From assembly GCA_022819745.1 (NCBI GenBank), contig JAJEGS010000039.1:310001-374000 (forward strand): DNA of 64,000 nt. The letters run 5' to 3'. Source of the stretch: Candidatus Latescibacterota bacterium. Its GTDB lineage: Bacteria; Latescibacterota; UBA2968; UBA8231. How positions within the stretch are numbered: the stretch's first letter is position 1; the number at the start of each line of letters is the position of its first letter. Positions 62,733-64,000 of this stretch are shown piece by piece. Under the pieces are notes generated by a model. It did not search any database and was not told where the DNA came from. It worked only from the letters and a program-made list of their open reading frames with translations. Position numbers and translations under genes: made by a program.

Positions 62733-63716
62733 GTGGCCGACACCTTTGAAATCCGCCTCGTCGCCGACGACACCGCTTGGGACGCCTTCGTCCGCCAAGC
62801 CGTCGGCGGCACGGTATTTTCCACCAGCGCGTGGCTGCGCTGTGCTGCGGCCGCCACCGGCGGTCAAGTCCACCGCCTCGGCTGCTACCGCAATGACCGC
62901 CTCGTCGCCGGTATCAGCGGCTTGGCTCGCCGCCGCATGGGTCTCTACCGCCTCGAAACCCCAGAGCTGACGCCCTACACCGGCCTACTCCTCGCCCCGG
63001 TCGCTGGCAAAGGACCAGCCAAAGCCGAAGCAGCCCAACACCGCGCTTGCATGCACCTGACGGACCATCTCGCCAAGCACTACGACCGCGCCTTCCTAGT
63101 CCACGCACCGGCCATCGCCGACGTGCGCCCCTTCACTTGGCAGGGCTGGAACGCGCACCTGCGCTATACCTATCGGCTGCCACTCGGCGACAGCAACGCA
63201 CTCTGGGAGCGAATCGAGCGCCGCACGCGCACGGCCATCCGCAAGGCTGAAAAACTCGGCTATCAACTGCGGCCCACCAGCGATGTCGCGCTGTTTCGGC
63301 GGCAGTACGAAGCCATCTACGCCAACCAAGCCGACGGCCCCCCAATCGCCGCAGCCTTAGCTGAACGCTTTGTCGCCGCAGCTTTAGCGGCTGGTCTGGC
63401 CCAAGCGTACGAAATCGCCTCCCCAGACGGACCAGCCGCGATCGTCGCCTTTGTCGAAGGCTTCGACACCACCTATGCCTGGGCCGCAGGAGCCGACCCC
63501 GCTTACAACCACACGGGGGCCATCTCGCTGTTGTATTGGCAATACTGCACCACGACCGCCCACCAGTACTTCGACTTCGTCGGCGCTAACATGCCGAGCA
63601 TCGCCTTTTTCAAGCGCGGCTTTGGCTGCGACCTCGTGCCGTACTACGCGGTGGAGGGATACAAGAGTGGGTGGGTCAAGCGCGCTTTTGGCCTCCGACA
63701 GGCCCTGCGCGGCTGA
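62733..63716 (+). CDS. GNAT/FemAB-like acyltransferase
   Basis: A 327-aa cytoplasmic protein with GTG start. The order of elements suits the FemAB/CelD-like double-GNAT family: 'WDAFVRQAVGGTVFSTSAWL' at the start, 'YTGLLLAP' , 'WNAHLRYTYRLPLGDSNALW' , 'RRTRTAIRKAEKLGYQL' and 'YDFVGANMPSIAFFKRGFG' (text FDFVGANMPSIAFFKRGFG), the last being the conserved C-terminal motif. Such enzymes transfer aminoacyl groups to peptidoglycan precursors or modify sugars. The acceptor is unknown. It is divergent from the ilvC operon. Confidence 0.8.
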   Translation: MADTFEIRLVADDTAWDAFVRQAVGGTVFSTSAWLRCAAAATGGQVHRLGCYRNDRLVAGISGLARRRMGLYRLETPELTPYTGLLLAPVAGKGPAKAEAAQHRACMHLTDHLAKHYDRAFLVHAPAIADVRPFTWQGWNAHLRYTYRLPLGDSNALWERIERRTRTAIRKAEKLGYQLRPTSDVALFRRQYEAIYANQADGPPIAAALAERFVAAALAAGLAQAYEIASPDGPAAIVAFVEGFDTTYAWAAGADPAYNHTGAISLLYWQYCTTTAHQYFDFVGANMPSIAFFKRGFGCDLVPYYAVEGYKSGWVKRAFGLRQALRG

Positions 63717-63722
63717 CCGACC

Positions 63723-64000
63723 TCAATAATGCAACTGCGTCACCGACTTGGATATCAACGCAATCGCCACCGCGGACATCCCCACCAAACCCATCCCACA
63801 CGCATACCCAGCCAACAACACCGGCGCGTATTGCCGCCACTGCTGCGTCCCAAAGCGTGGCTCCAGCCAATAGCGGGCCAGCAGGGCACCGGCCATCTCC
63901 GGGATCAGCAAATGCGGCAGCCCCCCAAGGCCGCGCACAAACCCGTACACCAGCGAAATCGGCCACCCCAACCACGACATCACCCCAAACAGCCCCCCAG
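63723..64000 (-). CDS. C-terminal part of a DUF6785-like polytopic membrane protein
   Basis: The frame is open to the window edge, so the N terminus is missing. The visible 91 residues hold two or three transmembrane segments: 'WLGWPISLVYGFVRGLGGLP', 'HLLIPEMAGALLARYWLEPRF' and 'YAPVLLAGYACGMGLVGMSA', ending 'SKSVTQLHY'. This matches the end of the large DUF6785/DUF6784 membrane proteins that I recall from Latescibacterota and Poribacteria genomes. Function is unknown. It converges on the GNAT-like gene with 6 bp between stops. Confidence 0.7.
   Translation of the reverse strand, partial: GGLFGVMSWLGWPISLVYGFVRGLGGLPHLLIPEMAGALLARYWLEPRFGTQQWRQYAPVLLAGYACGMGLVGMSAVAIALISKSVTQLHY

Overview
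This window is about 60% GC and comes from a Gram-negative-type bacterium: it encodes a TolC-family outer-membrane channel, MlaC-type periplasmic lipid carriers and several lipoproteins. Abundant Gfo/Idh/MocA dehydrogenases, a sugar-isomerase-like TIM barrel, an N,N-dimethylformamidase-like protein, an ASPIC/UnbV-FG-GAP protein, a Minf_1886-family protein, a DUF6785-like membrane protein and a GerW/DUF2953 pair recall uncultured FCB/PVC-type lineages such as Latescibacterota or Poribacteria. That placement is an inference from gene content; no rRNA gene is present.

Layout. 1-13.4 kb: partial oxidoreductase; a two-Spondin_N lipoprotein closed by a strong bidirectional terminator; a half peptide-transporter operon with a TIM-barrel enzyme; larC with a beta-propeller-like protein; a Minf_1886 protein; an M23 endopeptidase; rlmN; a YdjM-like protein; GerW and DUF2953. 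13.4-20.9 kb: an exported protein of unknown function, PBP1A, a large TPR/FG-GAP/ASPIC lipoprotein and tRNA-Gly(GCC). 20.9-26.9 kb: an envelope lipid or hydrophobe export operon (tolC, mlaC-DUF3047 fusion, mlaC, RND), ending in a deletion-scarred FAD oxidoreductase remnant. 27-35 kb: an AAA/PD-(D/E)XK gene inserted in front of a uvrA paralogue, then an M24 peptidase, queC and a DMFase-like gene. 35.1-47.4 kb: a type I restriction-modification island (hsdM, hsdS, frameshifted hsdR) carrying toxin-antitoxin-like pairs, a REP-associated transposase and a three-gene ParB-like / putative nuclease / DNA methyltransferase cassette, with many gene-end fragments. 47.5-50 kb: queF, a DUF5343-like protein and a Gfo/Idh/MocA enzyme. 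50-62.7 kb: one long minus-strand operon, ilvC-leuA-leuC-hicBA-leuD-(small gene)-(aspartyl protease)-leuB-cimA-(small gene)-argJ-aminotransferase-accA, behind a consensus promoter and a Leu/Ile-rich leader peptide. 62.7-64 kb: a FemAB/GNAT-like protein and the end of a DUF6785-like protein.

How the genes work together. CimA, LeuA, LeuCD, LeuB and IlvC supply steps of isoleucine, leucine and valine synthesis (isoleucine by the citramalate route), and the leader peptide suggests the operon senses branched-chain aminoacyl-tRNA. QueC and QueF belong to 7-deazaguanine synthesis and were probably neighbours, separated only by the DMFase-like gene, before the restriction island arrived.

Main pattern. 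Accessory genes repeatedly sit beside a duplicated end of a neighbouring gene: 32 bp of the uvrA start, the DMFase 3' end, hsdS/hsdR ends, and a 39-bp repeat ending cimA. The best candidate for an undescribed system is the cassette at 40479-43683: three translationally coupled genes for a ParB-like protein, a putative PD-(D/E)xK-like protein and a DNA methyltransferase, lodged between hsdS and hsdR.
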